Positions 49,653 to 62,900 of a DNA stretch of 64,000 nucleotides are shown here, one piece after another. The position numbers were made by a program, and so were the translations under genes. This DNA is from Metaphire vulgaris (taxonomy: Eukaryota; Annelida; Clitellata; Crassiclitellata; Megascolecidae): positions 5,674,140-5,738,139 of the forward strand of contig CM030840.1 in the NCBI GenBank assembly GCA_018105865.1, in the 5' to 3' direction. Each line of letters starts with the position of its first letter. Position 1 is the stretch's first letter. Below the pieces are notes generated by a model that saw nothing but the letters and a program-made list of their open reading frames with translations, was not told the DNA's origin and made no database searches.

Positions 49653-49756
49653 CAATCAATTTTGTTACTGAAGTAAAAATATCACTTCTGACTCTGTAGG
49701 CATCATAGAACGGTACTGCAAATAGCGCCTCTGCGTGCTTGTCAGCGATTGGCTGA

Positions 49757-50203
<447 letters not shown>

Positions 50204-50237
50204 ACAACTGTCTGACGGTTCGACCCGCGCCACAAAC

Positions 50238-50252
50238 GGCCCTTTTCAGGCC
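50238..50252 (+). terminator. Damaged histone stem-loop, H4-3
   Basis: GGCCCTTTTCAGGCC: one G of the 3' arm is missing, so the six-base stem cannot fully form. Confidence 0.85.
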
Positions 50253-50565
50253 ACTAAATCTTGACGAAGGAATTGAAATTGGGCAGTGCATTGTCTTTTT
50301 GTACGTTCTTTGTCTCGAAACAATAGTTCGGTCTTGAGTTGTTCTGTAGTAAACTTGTAAAAATGTATCGAGCCATTTTGAAAGTCCAGTTGTCCATCTT
50401 GGCACGGCATAAAATTTTAAGTAAATGTGTGTGTATAGCTTTGACATTATTCGTACAATTTGACTATATTTTAGTCATTAAGAGTCAGTCTGTCCATGCA
50501 GCCCAGCAGTGATGTTTCACGAGACCATGTCGTTTCATGAAAGAATAAACAAATAAATTATATAT

Positions 50566-50567
<2 letters not shown>

Positions 50568-50621
<54 letters not shown>

Positions 50622-50870
50622 CCTTTACTTGCAATGCCGAGATATTCAACAAACTAATTAATTTGATGTCCAAATCTGCTCCCAGTCTGGCCAAACAACT
50701 TGCTAAAAAGGCTGATTTTTCTACTTCTGGTCCAAACTTTGGAAGTCTTAAAAGTCTTTCCCTGGCTGTTGGCTGTGGGATCCTTTAAAAGAAATTGCAC
50801 AATTGCAGATATATAGGCAAAAACCATCTCTTCCAGTTTCCCCCACAGCTCTGCCTTCCTGTTTTCCAAC

Positions 50871-50921
<51 letters not shown>

Positions 50922-50927
50922 GTAGTA

Positions 50928-50959
<32 letters not shown>

Positions 50960-50960
50960 C
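50568..50960. repeat. Microsatellites of the H4-H1 spacer, unit 3
   Basis: (GA)n of about 25 units at 50570-50619, and (AAT)n/(AGT)n at 50873-50958. Confidence 0.9.
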
Positions 50961-51680
50961 AGTAATGGTAATGGAAGTAATATAGTAATGGCAGCAGTAT
51001 AGTATTAATAGTAGTAGGTAGTTGTTGGCAATCAAATTTTTAGCAGGGCAACAGTAGTAACCGAGATTTCTACATTTATCATGCGCCTAACGACCATAGT
51101 CTCTAATTACACACGTAATCGCTACAAGTTAGTGGCAGACGTTCGGAGGACGTCGGCGCTTGGAAATTCAGTAATGAGAGTGACGCTGCCACAGAATCTG
51201 ACTAAGCCTGCAAATTGTTCGTTGGAGTCGTCGACCATCGGGCCCACGATGGCACCGGAGGCGAATCGAGTCTCAAGGACAATCGAGTTCCCATATGGTG
51301 GTCAGAGCGGCGCCGGAAATCTATGAAATGGACGCCGAGACCTGAATCGGGACAGAGATTTAAGGCGGCGGCGTGGAATATGTGACGGATTTGGTGTCGC
51401 CATCAGACGCCAACCGGTTCCGGTCGTTCGTTTCGACAGCTGCGATGTAGGTGCGACGCATTCAAGGCAACGCGGAGTCGATGCAGCGTCGGACAAGCGA
51501 CCGGGTCGACGGGAAACAAGAAGCGATAGAACAGGCCCGAACGGCGCTTGCTGTTCCGAACGCCGGAGAGCTCAACGACGTCCGCGCGCCCATAAAAAGC
51601 GCACGCTCTCGCCTTGTCGCGCTCAGCTGCTACTGATACGATCACATCACTACTGCTACTACTTACTACTACGACGAAGC

Positions 51681-52481
51681 ATGTCTGACAGCGCAACAGC
51701 ACCGGCCTCGACGGCCGACTCGGGTGCGGGAAAGACGGCGCCAAAGAGTCCGACGAAGAAACAACAGAAGGCAAAGGCGGCTGCGGCGGCCGCGTCGAAG
51801 AAGGGTCCGGCAGACCATCCGAAGTACAGCGAAATGATACGCCAGGCGCTGACGACTCTGAAGGAACGCGGCGGTTCGTCGCGACAGGCAATCCTGAAGT
51901 ACATCGTGAAGAACTTCAAGGTCGGAAGCGACGAGCACGTCGTCAACCAGCACCTGAAGAGTGCCCTTCGCGCCGGCGTCAAGAACGACAGCCTGAAGCA
52001 GTCGAAAGGATCGGGGGCGTCCGGCAGTTTCCGTCTTGGCGCAGCCGCCATCGAACAGGCTAAGAAGAAGGACAAGAAGAAGACCGTCGGTGCATCCGCC
52101 GCCGCCGGTAAGAAGCCGAAGGCTGCCGCCGCTGCCAAGAAACCGGCTGCTGCCAAGAAGACGGCTGTGGCGAAGTCTCCGAAGAAGGCCAAGAAGCCCA
52201 TCGCCGCCGCTGCCAGCAAGAAAGCGAAGACGACGACCGGAGGCGACAAACCTACCAAGAAGGCGAAGGCAGACAAGCCGAAGAAAGCGAAAGCCACTTC
52301 CGCCGCTGCCAAGTCTCCGGCGAAGAAGACGACGGCAGCGAAGCCCTCGTCGGCCGCAGACAAGACCAAGAAGGTGGCAAAGAAGGCGGCCGCAAGCAAG
52401 AAGTCTGCCGGCGCCGCCAAGTCAAAGAAGTCGCCGGCTGCTGCGACCAAGAAGACGACAAAAGGGGCGCAGAAAGCTTGA
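51681..52481 (+). CDS. H1: Linker histone H1, unit 3
   Basis: 266 residues, same protein as H1-1. A TATA-like ATAAAAA at 51592-51598 is better here than in the other units. The LINE target 12-mer CCTTGTCGCGCT at 51612-51623 is unoccupied. Intact. Confidence 0.97.
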   Translation: MSDSATAPASTADSGAGKTAPKSPTKKQQKAKAAAAAASKKGPADHPKYSEMIRQALTTLKERGGSSRQAILKYIVKNFKVGSDEHVVNQHLKSALRAGVKNDSLKQSKGSGASGSFRLGAAAIEQAKKKDKKKTVGASAAAGKKPKAAAAAKKPAAAKKTAVAKSPKKAKKPIAAAASKKAKTTTGGDKPTKKAKADKPKKAKATSAAAKSPAKKTTAAKPSSAADKTKKVAKKAAASKKSAGAAKSKKSPAAATKKTTKGAQKA

Positions 52482-52535
52482 GAAGCCATTGTCGTCGTCG
52501 TCGTCAATCTGCTGTGACCCAGCAGAAATTGAAAC

Positions 52536-52551
52536 GGCTCTTTTCAGAGCC
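52536..52551 (+). terminator. Histone 3' stem-loop, H1-3
   Basis: GGCTCTTTTCAGAGCC, intact. Confidence 0.95.
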
Positions 52552-52729
52552 ACTATTTCATGCGAAGGGTTTAAACGTACGCAATGGCCTCTTGTCCTTT
52601 TGCGACTTACTTCCAGACAGACAGACATACAGACAGGTGGACCGATGGTGGACTGTGTTTTCCCTAGACGACATCTGTCGGCATCCCCCTGCCACGAGAA
52701 CGTTGGCGCTGCACAAATCGCAATGTTAC

Positions 52730-52730
<1 letters not shown>

Positions 52731-52792
<62 letters not shown>

Positions 52793-53039
52793 GAACAACA
52801 ACAACAACTACTACTACTACTACTACTACTAAATAGCAATAATAAATGATAATAGTAATAGTAATAAATAGTAATATTAACTATATTATTAGCGACTCTG
52901 GTTAGTAAAACGAGGAAAGTAAGAGGCGATACACAGATTACAATCATTATGACATTATAAATACAACTATTTAGCGTCGCGATTGTAATTTTCGGTCCCT
53001 AAACACACCAACACTGCGATCAAGCAAGAGTTAATTGAA

Positions 53040-53079
<40 letters not shown>

Positions 53080-53095
53080 GCCTGTCCGGTGCGGC
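52731..53095. repeat. H1-H3 spacer microsatellites, unit 3
   Basis: (AAT)n at 52731-52792 with the ACAACAACTACTACT insertion shared with unit 2, then (TCTG)n at 53040-53088. Confidence 0.9.
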
Positions 53096-53345
53096 GCTAG
53101 AGAAATTAGTTTAACGGACAAGATTCACGCGGCGGCCGTAACCGCCCCGGGCCACAGCCGGCGCAGAAAACCCGTCCGCGAACTCAAGAAGAGACCGTCC
53201 GAATTCTGCTTCGATTTCGGATCAGAATGGACCAATCAAACGCTAGCTCGTAGCTTGCCGGCCTATAAGACCGCAGCCTGTGGCGCGCGTAGCCGTTTCC
53301 CATTGAACTGATCGTACGGTTGTTGTCGTTTGCTGTGCAGGATAG

Positions 53346-53780
<435 letters not shown>

Positions 53781-53814
53781 GTCATTGAAGCTGCGCTTCG
53801 GTCGGGAATGAAAC

Positions 53815-53830
53815 GGCTCTTTTCAGAGCC
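53815..53830 (+). terminator. Histone 3' stem-loop, H3-3
   Basis: GGCTCTTTTCAGAGCC, then GCAAAGGAA. Confidence 0.95.
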
Positions 53831-54003
53831 ACAAAATCGTATGCAAAGGAACTACGCGACCTCGCAAGCGACGGAGATAGACGCCCGTGTTGTGGGTAAT
53901 AATGGGGTGGGACCGTGCACCACATGTCACACTCGTCTAAAATTCTCACAATCAATCTTGATGTCCGCTCCCACTAGAATCGTAGTTCCTCGCAATTCAT
54001 AAG

Positions 54004-54034
<31 letters not shown>

Positions 54035-54308
54035 GTCGTCGAGTATCATACACACTCGTCGTCTTCAGTAGTGGCAGCATCAGCTAAAATGGCCGCACCA
54101 AGTAACTCGTCGTGGCATATACCACACGCTCGCTCGCACCACTCTACTTGCAACCGCCAACGACCCACACCGGTGGTATGTCGAGGGTAGCACCGAAGAG
54201 GGCGCTATAGAAGAGCTTCTGTCGTTAGTCCGACGTCTACAGCTACAGCTAGTGCGGGGACCACCACGAGGCAACTTCGACTGTAACTACGAAGGGGGCA
54301 CAACTAAC

Positions 54309-54550
54309 CAGGGCCATATTAAGGCCGGGGCTGAGGGGCTGTAGCCCCCCGCCCACCATGAAAAATAGGCCCACCGACTTTCCATCTTTGCTTGTGAGTT
54401 GTGAGCACGTTTTGCAAGCGAGATAACCTTGTTTTGGCTCGTCGCCAGCACGATCTGTAAGGGAGACAACCTGTTTTGGCTTGTCGGAGATTTTCAGTAT
54501 AGGCGACGGCCTTTTTTTTCCTCAGCCCCCCGGACCTTAATCCGGCCGTG
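54309..54550. mobile_element. MITE in H3-H2B spacer, unit 4, perfect 8-bp TSD
   Basis: CAACTAAC at 54301-54308 and 54551-54558. Nearly identical to the unit 3 copy. Confidence 0.9.
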
Positions 54551-54650
54551 CAACTAACCATAAAGTCTAGACTAGAAACACACACATTACTACTGCCAGC
54601 GGCATATGGCTACGACTGTCGTGTCATAATTCCTCTGTTATGAAGTGAGT

Positions 54651-54666
54651 GGCTCTGAAAAGAGCC
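54651..54666 (-). terminator. Histone 3' stem-loop, H2B-4
   Basis: Minus-strand GGCTCTTTTCAGAGCC, intact. Confidence 0.95.
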
Positions 54667-54718
54667 GTTTAGAGAAGCAAGCTCGACGCCGGCGACCACG
54701 AAGCGCCCACACACACGT

Positions 54719-55090
54719 CTACTTGGAGCTCGTGTACTTGGTGACGGCCTTCGTTCCCTCCGACACGGCGTGCTTGGCCAACTCGCCCGGCAACAGCAGC
54801 CGGACGGCAGTCTGAATTTCGCGACTCGTTATCGTCGACCGACGGTTGTAGTGCGCCAGGCGACTCGACTCGGCCGCGATACGCTCGAAGATGTCGTTCA
54901 CGAACGAGTTCATGATCGACATGGCCTTCGACGAGATCCCCGTGTCCGGGTGCACCTGCTTCAGCACCTTGTAGATGTAGATGGCGTACGACTCGCGTCG
55001 GCGCCTCTTCCTCTTCTTCTCGCCCGCCCGAGCGGCTTTCGCCTTCGACGCGGCCTTCTTCGCTCCTTTCGACGCTGGTTTAGGCGGCAT
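54719..55090 (-). CDS. H2B: Histone H2B, unit 4
   Basis: Protein identical to H2B-1. Upstream ATG at 55100-55102 kept. Intact. Confidence 0.97.
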   Translation of the reverse strand: MPPKPASKGAKKAASKAKAARAGEKKRKRRRRESYAIYIYKVLKQVHPDTGISSKAMSIMNSFVNDIFERIAAESSRLAHYNRRSTITSREIQTAVRLLLPGELAKHAVSEGTKAVTKYTSSK

Positions 55091-55323
55091 TTCTTCCTGC
55101 AAGCGTTATCAAGCGCAGACAATGCAGGCGAATGTGATTTTTCGCTTTTATGCGACGCGCGCGGTGTTAACGGGTCACGTGCGCTCATTAGTATGCCAGC
55201 AACGGCGGACGGCTTGAGCCGGTCACGTGACCGAGTTACACCGCCACCGTTGCGTATAAAAGTCGATGTTTTTTTTGTCGGTGCCTATTAACTGATTTCA
55301 CTGTTTCCGTAGAACGAACGACG
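55091..55323. promoter_or_regulatory. Divergent H2A/H2B promoter, unit 4
   Basis: As in units 2 and 3: TATAAAA for H2A at 55255-55261, both CACGTG boxes. Confidence 0.85.
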
Positions 55324-55713
55324 ATGTCCGGTAGAGGCAAAGGTGGCAAAGTGAAGGGGAAGGCGAAGAGCCGTTCGTCTCGCGCAGGACTGCAGTTCCC
55401 GGTCGGACGAATCCATCGTCTGCTGCGCAAGGGTAACTACGCCGAGCGAGTTGGCGCAGGAGCGCCGGTCTATCTGGCCGCAGTGATGGAGTACCTGGCG
55501 GCCGAAGTGCTCGAGCTGGCAGGCAATGCGGCTCGCGACAACAAGAAGACGCGAATAATCCCGCGTCACCTGCAGCTGGCAATACGGAACGACGAGGAGC
55601 TGAACAAACTGCTGTCGGGAGTGACTATCGCGCAGGGCGGTGTCCTGCCGAACATCCAGGCCGTCCTTCTGCCCAAAAAGACGCAGAAGGTCGGCGGATC
55701 GTCCGCCAAGTAG
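55324..55713 (+). CDS. H2A: Histone H2A, unit 4
   Basis: 129 residues, identical to H2A-1. Intact with stem-loop. Confidence 0.98.
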   Translation: MSGRGKGGKVKGKAKSRSSRAGLQFPVGRIHRLLRKGNYAERVGAGAPVYLAAVMEYLAAEVLELAGNAARDNKKTRIIPRHLQLAIRNDEELNKLLSGVTIAQGGVLPNIQAVLLPKKTQKVGGSSAK

Positions 55714-55742
55714 ACGGTTGGCAAGGACGTCTCCTACGAAAC

Positions 55743-55758
55743 GGCTCTTTTCAGAGCC
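55743..55758 (+). terminator. Histone 3' stem-loop, H2A-4
   Basis: GGCTCTTTTCAGAGCC, intact. Confidence 0.95.
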
Positions 55759-56238
55759 ACAAATTTTTCAAAGGAAGACCGATCGATCGTGTACTGTCCT
55801 TGTGTTTAGACGATGACCAAACATACTATTATGTACGTAGGGATTTCCGTGCTCGTTAGGCCAACGGTTTTCGAAAACCGTATTCACCGTACTGTTGTCA
55901 TTGGTAACCTTCCATAACGCCAATCCTAATGGTCGAAGGCAGGGTTTGATGGTACTCCAGATCCATAGCGCCACCGACAAATTTCAATTGCAAAGGTCAC
56001 TAAATACTATTAAATACCTATATCATAATTATTTGCCAGATAGTCCTGTTGAGTTTAGTTTAGACGTGAGAAATTCATGCTTGGCGGAATTATCACTATT
56101 TCTAGGCATTATATGGAAGCCAAGGGAGCGTCTTAAACCGAACAGGAAAAATCATATACCATGCATACTGGACCAGTCCGACGCTTAAACAGATTCGAAA
56201 CCATGTCACGCACGGGTTTCTACCTACCTACATATCTG

Positions 56239-56273
<35 letters not shown>

Positions 56274-56443
56274 CAATCAATTTTGTTACTGAAGTAAAAA
56301 ATATCACTTCTGACTCTGTAGGCATCATAGAACGGTACTGCAAATAGCGCCTCTGCGTGCTTGTCAGCGATTGGCTGATCGGTGCTGCAAAGATTGGGGT
56401 CGTCTGACGCGTCCGCGCTTCGGACGTCGGCGTTTCAATATAA

Positions 56444-56827
<384 letters not shown>

Positions 56828-56861
56828 ACAACTGTCTGACGGTTCGACCCGCGCCACAAAC

Positions 56862-56877
56862 GGCCCTTTTCAGGGCC
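56862..56877 (+). terminator. Histone 3' stem-loop, H4-4
   Basis: GGCCCTTTTCAGGGCC, intact. Confidence 0.95.
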
Positions 56878-57189
56878 ACTAAATCTTGACGAAGGAATTG
56901 AAATTGGGCAGTGCATTGTCTTTTTTGTACGTTCTTTGTCTCGAAACAATAGTTCGGTCTTGGTTGTTCTGTAGTAAACTTGTAAAAATGTATCGAGCCA
57001 TTTTGAAAGTCCAGTTGTCCATCTTGGCACGGCATAAAATTTTAAGTAAATGTGTGTGTATAGCTTTGACATTATTCGTACAATTTGACTATATTTTAGT
57101 CATTAAGAGTCAGTCTGTCCGCAGCCTGGCAGTGATGTTTCACGAGACCATGTCGTTTCACATGAAGAATAAACAAATAAATTATATAT

Positions 57190-57622
<433 letters not shown>

Positions 57623-58179
57623 AGGTAGTAATGGTAGCGGTAATATAGTAATGGCAGCAGTATAGTATTAATAGTAGTAGGTAGTTGTGGCAATCAAATT
57701 TTTAGCAGGGCAACAGTAGTAACCGAGATTTCTACATTTATCATGCGCCTAACGACCATAGTCTCTAATTACACACGTAATCGCTACAAGTTAGTGGCAG
57801 ACGTTCGGAGGACGTCGGCGCTTTGGAAATTCAGTAATGAGAGTGACGCTGCCACAGAATCTGACTAAGCCTGCAAATTGTTCGTTGGAGTCGTCGACCA
57901 TCGGGCCCACGATGGCACCGGAGGCGAATCGAGTCTCAAGGACAATCGAGTTCCCATATGGTGGTCAGAGCGGCGCCGGAAATCTATGAAATGGACGCCG
58001 AGACCTGAATCGGGACAGAGATTTAAGGCGGCGGCGTGGAATATGTGACGGATTTGGTGTCGCCATCAGACGCCAACCGGTTCCGGTCGTTCGTTTCGAC
58101 AGCTGCGATGTAGGTGCGACGCATTCAAGGCAACGCGGAGTCGATGCAGCGTCGGACAAGCGACCGGGTCGACGGGAAA

Positions 58180-58287
58180 CAAGAAGCGATAGAACAGGCC
58201 CGAACGGCGCTTGCTATTCCGAACGCCGGAGAGCTCAACGACGTCCGCGCGCCCACACAAAAGCGCACGCTCTCGCCTTGTCGCGCT
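58180..58287 (+). promoter_or_regulatory. H1 promoter of unit 4, cut by LINE insertion
   Basis: Same as the H1 upstream regions of units 1-3 up to and including CCTTGTCGCGCT at 58276-58287. Then the LINE starts instead of CAGCTGCTACTGATACG. The H1 coding region of this unit is not in the window. Confidence 0.9.
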
Positions 58288-58489
58288 GGAATGGAGGAGG
58301 AGGAGAGAAAAGAGAGAGAGAGGATAGAAGGTCGTACGTCGAATGAGTAAATTGACCGCGTCTGTTTCAAAACGCTTTTCAGCTACAATCTTTCCGTCGA
58401 CATTCTTATGTTGGACTCTCTGTCTTGAACGCCACTATCAGTAAGTTTCTTTCTTTTTTAAAGATCTACATCACTTTCTGTGATTATCC

Positions 58490-59909
58490 ATGGCAGCCAT
58501 GGATGTCGGAGGCCCAGCATCAGGAAGTGCTGATGCCTTTGACACTGAGGCAGTTGACTTAAGCCTTTTCGCGCGAAAGCGCCAATATTCATCCTCGGAA
58601 GAAGCGAGCGAGGGCGATACTACGGACTTCACTGAAGTCACCAGAAGGGCAAAGGCGACCAAAACCATGAAGACGGCGGCGGCGGCTGATGAACAACCAA
58701 GGCAGGTTGCTGAGACAAAGATTGCATTGTCTCGTGCCATAGAAGACTGTGTTTTCGTTGAGTTTATCGGCGTAAACATTAGCAAAGTTAACACCATCAC
58801 GGTTAAAAAGGCCTTAAACGTGGTAGCAGGAGAACTGAAGGTTACTGCCAGCGGCAACTACTTGCGCATTGGCTGTCCTTCCGCTGAGAAGAAGGCCCGT
58901 CTGATGACCCTCGACCAGCTGGGTCCATACCAAATCCGTGTGAGCGAACCCAGGAAACTGGTGACAGAGAGTTGCGGGCGCGCGCAAATTCGTTAGAAAA
59001 GTGGTTGTTGGCGTGCCAGAAATGATCGATGACGCCGACATTGAGTCTGAGTTGGAAGCTTCGACACCAGTCATGGCTGCAAAACGCATCTTGAAAAAAC
59101 AGAACGGCATGGTCGTCAAAACCACAGCCGTTATCCTGGACTTTCCAATCGATGGCAAGGAGATACCGTCCAAAGTGGCGATTGGATTCCTAAAGTACAG
59201 AGTCCGCGATTATATAGCGCCTCCCACGAGATGCTACAAATGCCTGGCATTTGGACACGTGGCCGTTCACTGCCAGAGAGAACAGAAATGCTCCATCTGT
59301 GCAGGCGATCACAGATACAACGAATGCTTAAAGCAAACGCAGAAATGCGCAAGGTGCGGAGGAGCCCACACCGTGTTCGATGCCAACTGCCCTGCCTACA
59401 CGCAGGCAAAACAGGCAGCCACCAAAGCTGCCAAAACCGGGCAAACCTATGCTCAGGCATTAAAATCAGTGCTAAAAGAAGCGAAGGCCTCTGAGCGTGT
59501 AGCCACAGGGCAGGGTGCAGGTGCCGTGCAAGACACGGCTCATGCAAAAGAGACGGCGGCAGCTGCCCTTGTGTCGCTGCCGAAGGAACGGCCGGCGTCG
59601 CAAGAAGCCGGTTGCCAAACACAGCATGAGCAGCAGCCCACACCGGTTACGGAAGCAGAAATGGCTCCCTTCATTAGAGTAATGACAACCATCCTAATGA
59701 AAGTTGTTGGTTACATCCAAGACTCAATTGTCCCGAAACTTAGATCCAAAAAGCTAACCGATTTTAACAAGGAAACTCGGTTGGCCTTAGCCCAGATTGT
59801 GGCACTAGAAACGGAGATCCCACTTCCAAATGTGCTGCAACTCATCTCCAGTTGTGACGTGGCGCCGGCGCCACAGAAGGCCACCACTGAGAATCACAAT
59901 GGATATTAA
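58490..59909 (+). pseudogene. LINE ORF1, gag-like with three zinc knuckles, one frameshift
   Basis: The nucleic-acid-binding chaperone of the element. Starts at the ATG at 58490 (or 58499). The first frame ends at 58996 and the second continues from before 59001 to TAA at 59907-59909. The shift lies near the GGGCGCGCGC tract at 58976-58985. Zinc knuckles: CYKCLAFGHVAVHC (59232-59273), CSICAGDHRYNEC and CARCGGAHTVFDANC. An alanine/lysine/glutamine-rich region follows. About 470 residues overall. This three-knuckle ORF1 is typical of I, R1 and Jockey group elements. Confidence 0.85.
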
Positions 59910-62900
59910 GATCCTCCAATGGAATGCTGCACAGCTAACCTCCCGACGCGGAGAGTTAGTGCATGCACTAGCATGCATGGAAAGAAAACCGGACATAATT
60001 TGTATCCAGGAAACCTGGCTGACTGCAGCACGATCCTTCGACATCGAAGGCTACAGCTGCGAACGGCACGACCGGCCGACCGGCGAATGCAAAGGAGGAG
60101 GGGTGGCAACCTTTGTTCGACACGGCGTTCCATATTCGGTTCTGGGGCGAACCGATTCTCCTGAGTCGCTCACGATCTCCTTGTTGACCATGACAGGTGA
60201 TCTGACAATTGTCAACGTGTACCATCCACCGAAACAAGCGACTGACGAAGACACATTAGGCCACCTCTTTTGCAATCGCCGGGCGATTGTGGTCGGGGAT
60301 TTCAATGCGTATAGTACGCTCTTCGGCGCCAGCAGAACGGACAAAAGAGGTCGACTCCTGGAAGCGGCGATGGAAGCGGGCTCATATGTTGCGCTGAACA
60401 CCGGAGTTGGCACGCACCTGAAGCGGGATGGTACGTACTCTCACCTGGATCTAGCAATGGCGTCTCGGTCATTAGCCAGGAAATGTGACTGGTGGGTCTT
60501 GGACGATCCGATGGGTAGTGACCATCTCCCAGTTGTTGTAACAGTCGACGAAGGCATATCGGTGGAGGAGACACATCAACCCAGATGGCTCCATAAACGG
60601 GCTGACTGGGGTGCCTTCAAAGCCGGATGCCGGACTCGAGTTACTGCCGATCTTGTCGGAGACGAAGTGGAAACTAGCCATAGAGAGTTCGTTAGCGCCC
60701 TTCTATCAGTTGCGGAAGAGTGCATTCCGAAGTCGCAACCTTGCAGACGGCCTCGAGATGTCCCATACTGGAACGACAGCTGTAGCCAAGCAGTCAAAGC
60801 CCGCAACAAGGCCAAAACGCGTATGACGCGAACCCAAGACCACGCGGATGCCTGTGAGTATCGACGTCTTAAAGGAGAGGCACAGAAAACCATTAGAGAC
60901 GCTCAGCGTGCCCATTGGAAGGAATACTGCGCTTCACTAAACGAGCGTTCAAAGCTCGGACAGGTCTGGAAGGCAGTGAAACGAATGTCCGGCGTAAAAT
61001 CGAGAAGGGCGATGCCGACGCTAAAATCCAGTAACAACGAACTCTGCAGAGATAACCAGAGCAAGGCGGAACTGCTCGCGCAGAGCTTCGCCAGCGTCAG
61101 CAGCAACCGGAATCTAACACCCGATTTCCAGACCAGAAAGGCCACCTTCGAAACGGTAAATAACCACGACCTCCATGGTCCTAGGAGCTCTCGATAGCGA
61201 CAAAAGCCCTTTGGATGACGAGTTCAGCCTGCACTCATTGCGAGCCGCTGTGATCCGCTGTAAGAAAAACTCCAGTCCGGGAGAAGACGGCATCACGTAC
61301 GAGATGCTAGCTCAGTTACCATCGCCCAGTCTGGAGGCGCTACAGAAGCTATACAACCTGATATGGTCGACCGGAGCGCTTCCATCCGCATGGAAGAGCT
61401 CACTGATTGTACCTATTCTGAAACCAGACAAGCCTGCTCATGAGGCCGGCTCCTATCGACCCATCGCACTAACTTCAGTCCTGTGTAAGCTGATGGAGCG
61501 GCTGGTGACTGACAGACTGGTCTGGCAGCTTGAGTCCAACTCAAAATTCAACAAACACCAGGCGGGTTTCCGGAAACTACGCAGCTGCCAGGACCAGATC
61601 GTTCGCCTCCAGGACGATATTCAACGCTCTATGTCGCAGAGTCGAAAGGGAGGCGTCCTCGGAGTCTTTATTGACCTGGAAAAAGCATTCGATCTGATGT
61701 GGGTCGATGGCCTGCTCCACAAGCTACAAAAGATGGGCATCGAAGGTCGTATGTACGACTGGATCCGGGACTTTCTCACAGACAGGACAATCAGGGTCCG
61801 GGTGGATGGCGCAGTGTCAAACATCCACAGACTGGACAACGGCTCACCACAGGGCAGCGTCATCAGCCCGATCCTGTTCATCATCCTGCTGAACGATATC
61901 CCGGATCCACTGTACGGCGTGCAGCTATCGCTGTTTGCCGACGACAGTGCCATATGGAGAGCTGGAAACGATCCACTCGAAAACCATCGCATGCTTCAAC
62001 AATATCTGGACAAACTAAAGCGCTTCCTGGACGACTGGGGTTTCAAGGTCTCAGCGACCAAGACCATCGCTGTCAGCTTTCACCGCCGGAAATTGGACGA
62101 AGAAGGTCAGTATCCGCTGACGTTGGGCAAGGAGCGCCTCAAGTACCAGAGAACGGCCAAATTCCTTGGTGTGATCTTCGACCGCAGGCTGAGCTGGAAA
62201 GAACACGTCGCTTACATCGTCGATCGCTGCAAACCTCGACTGAACCTGCTACGGGCGATCTCAGGGTCAGACTGGGGTGCGTCGAAGGAGACTCTACTCA
62301 TGGTCTACAGAGCTATGATACGGTCCGTGCTCGATTATGGCTGCATTGCTTTTGACTCTGCGCCAAAATCGACACTGGCCAAGCTCGACGTGGTTCAATC
62401 CAAGGCGTTGTCCATCTGCACTGCGGCACTGGGAGGCACGGCGGTCAGCTCGTTGCAGGTCGACTGTGGTGAAATGCCGCTGTCTCTCAGGCGCACGCAG
62501 ATGCTGATGGACTACACGGCCAAGATCAGAGCCATCCCAGACCATCCCACACAGTCCATACTGAGAAAAGGCAGAGTGAGACTGAAGCGCATGAAACAAG
62601 CAGGCGAGGCATTGTCAGCGACGAAGATGGAACGAGTCGAAGCCATCGTTGGGTCAATGACTCCAGAACCGGTAACAGTGACTACACGGCCACCGTGGAG
62701 ATCCCAGCCGCCAGAGGTGGACCTGACACTGCAAGACTATTTGGCCAACACCGGATACACACATGTCAAACATGCGGTCCATAGATGCCTACAACAATAC
62801 AGCGATCGAACATTCGTCTACACTGACGGGTCATTTACCAATGACGGCCGAGCGAGCAGCTGTTCCACGTGCCCTCGCTGGATTACCACGAAGCATACCG

